From the NCBI GenBank assembly GCA_002898975.1, contig BEID01000132.1, positions 1-5,364 on the forward strand: a stretch of DNA of 5,364 nt. Reading direction: 5' to 3'. Shown piece by piece: positions 5,190 to 5,364 of the stretch; the first letter of the stretch is position 1; the number at the start of each line of letters is the position of its first letter. A program made the translations under genes and the position numbers. Under the pieces are notes generated by a model. That model did no database searches. It was not told the DNA's origin and worked only from the letters and a program-made list of their open reading frames with translations. The stretch is from a bacterium HR27 (lineage in GTDB: Bacteria; Chloroflexota; Chloroflexia; Thermomicrobiales; Thermomicrobiaceae).

Positions 5190-5364
5190 TCACGAGGTAG
5201 CACACGCGTCTCGCTGGCAGGTCTGGCAGAGGCCGCTCAGTTCGAGCCAGTGGTCGAGAATCCGGAAGCGTGTCTGGTCGGCGACGCGGGTCAACAGCGG
5301 CTCCAGGTTGCAGCCCGCGAACTCGGCCACCGCCCCGCAGCGGACACAGACGACGTGATGCCGG
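5190..5364 (-). CDS. Fur/Zur-family metal-responsive regulator, C-terminal part (5' end outside window)
   Basis: The last 58 residues are visible; the frame is open to the right edge. They begin RHHVVCVRCGAVAEF, matching the Fur-family HHH-x-x-C-x-x-CG signature at the start of the dimerization domain. The part FRILDHWLELSGLCQTCQ is the usual end with a second C-x-x-C. The two CxxC pairs form the structural zinc site in Fur, Zur and PerR proteins. The DNA-binding half lies outside, so the metal specificity cannot be read directly. Its place just upstream of znuA on the same strand, with 134 bases between, and the palindromes in front of znuA favour a zinc uptake regulator (Zur). Fur, Mur or PerR remain possible. 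The extra cysteine in EFAGCNLEP and the tail RDACATS are features I cannot interpret. Confidence 0.92.
   Translation of the reverse strand, partial: RHHVVCVRCGAVAEFAGCNLEPLLTRVADQTRFRILDHWLELSGLCQTCQRDACATS

Noticed and set aside
1..5364. CRISPR array, insertion sequence, prophage or toxin-antitoxin system
   Set aside because: No regularly spaced direct repeats, transposase, integrase or toxin-like product was found. The genes are recognisable metal and nos functions.

Overview
The window is visibly GC-rich, densely packed bacterial DNA carrying metal-handling genes. The mix of a nos (nitrous oxide reductase maturation) cluster, a lipoprotein NosL, a zinc-type ABC uptake operon and a Fur-family regulator would fit a thermophilic Chloroflexota (Thermomicrobia-like) or similar high-GC bacterium. 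That placement is inference from memory of such genomes; no rRNA or other marker is present.

Layout. On the plus strand the window opens inside a nosY-like ABC permease (2-409), overlapped by nosL (406-858), the end of a nos operon whose earlier genes lie to the left. A gene-free stretch of about 500 bases (859-1368) follows, with several inverted repeats but no credible ORF. Next is a small four-helix membrane protein resembling DUF6069 (1369-1764), which has an in-frame TAG at codon 4. A GC-rich hairpin (1768-1805) separates it from the minus-strand genes. Those are, in transcription order from the right edge: the 3' end of a Fur/Zur-family regulator (5190-5364), a znuA-like metal-binding lipoprotein (4081-5055) interrupted by an in-frame TAG, znuC-like ATPase (3257-4081), znuB-like permease (2416-3273), and a DsrE-like cysteine-containing protein (1831-2235).

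How they fit together. znuA-znuC-znuB are overlapping genes and form one zinc (possibly manganese/iron) importer. A 16-base palindromic motif of form ATGAKACNNCGTMTCA occurs three times. Two copies flank and overlap a good candidate sigma-70 promoter in front of znuA; the third lies in front of the DsrE-like gene. The simplest reading is one metal-responsive regulon, controlled by the adjacent Fur-family protein, that includes both the importer and the DsrE-like protein.

The most unusual feature is that two otherwise intact genes (DUF6069-like and znuA) each carry one in-frame TAG. All eight gene ends visible in the window use TGA or TAA. Sequencing error, fresh pseudogenization and TAG readthrough or reassignment are all open; the window alone cannot decide.
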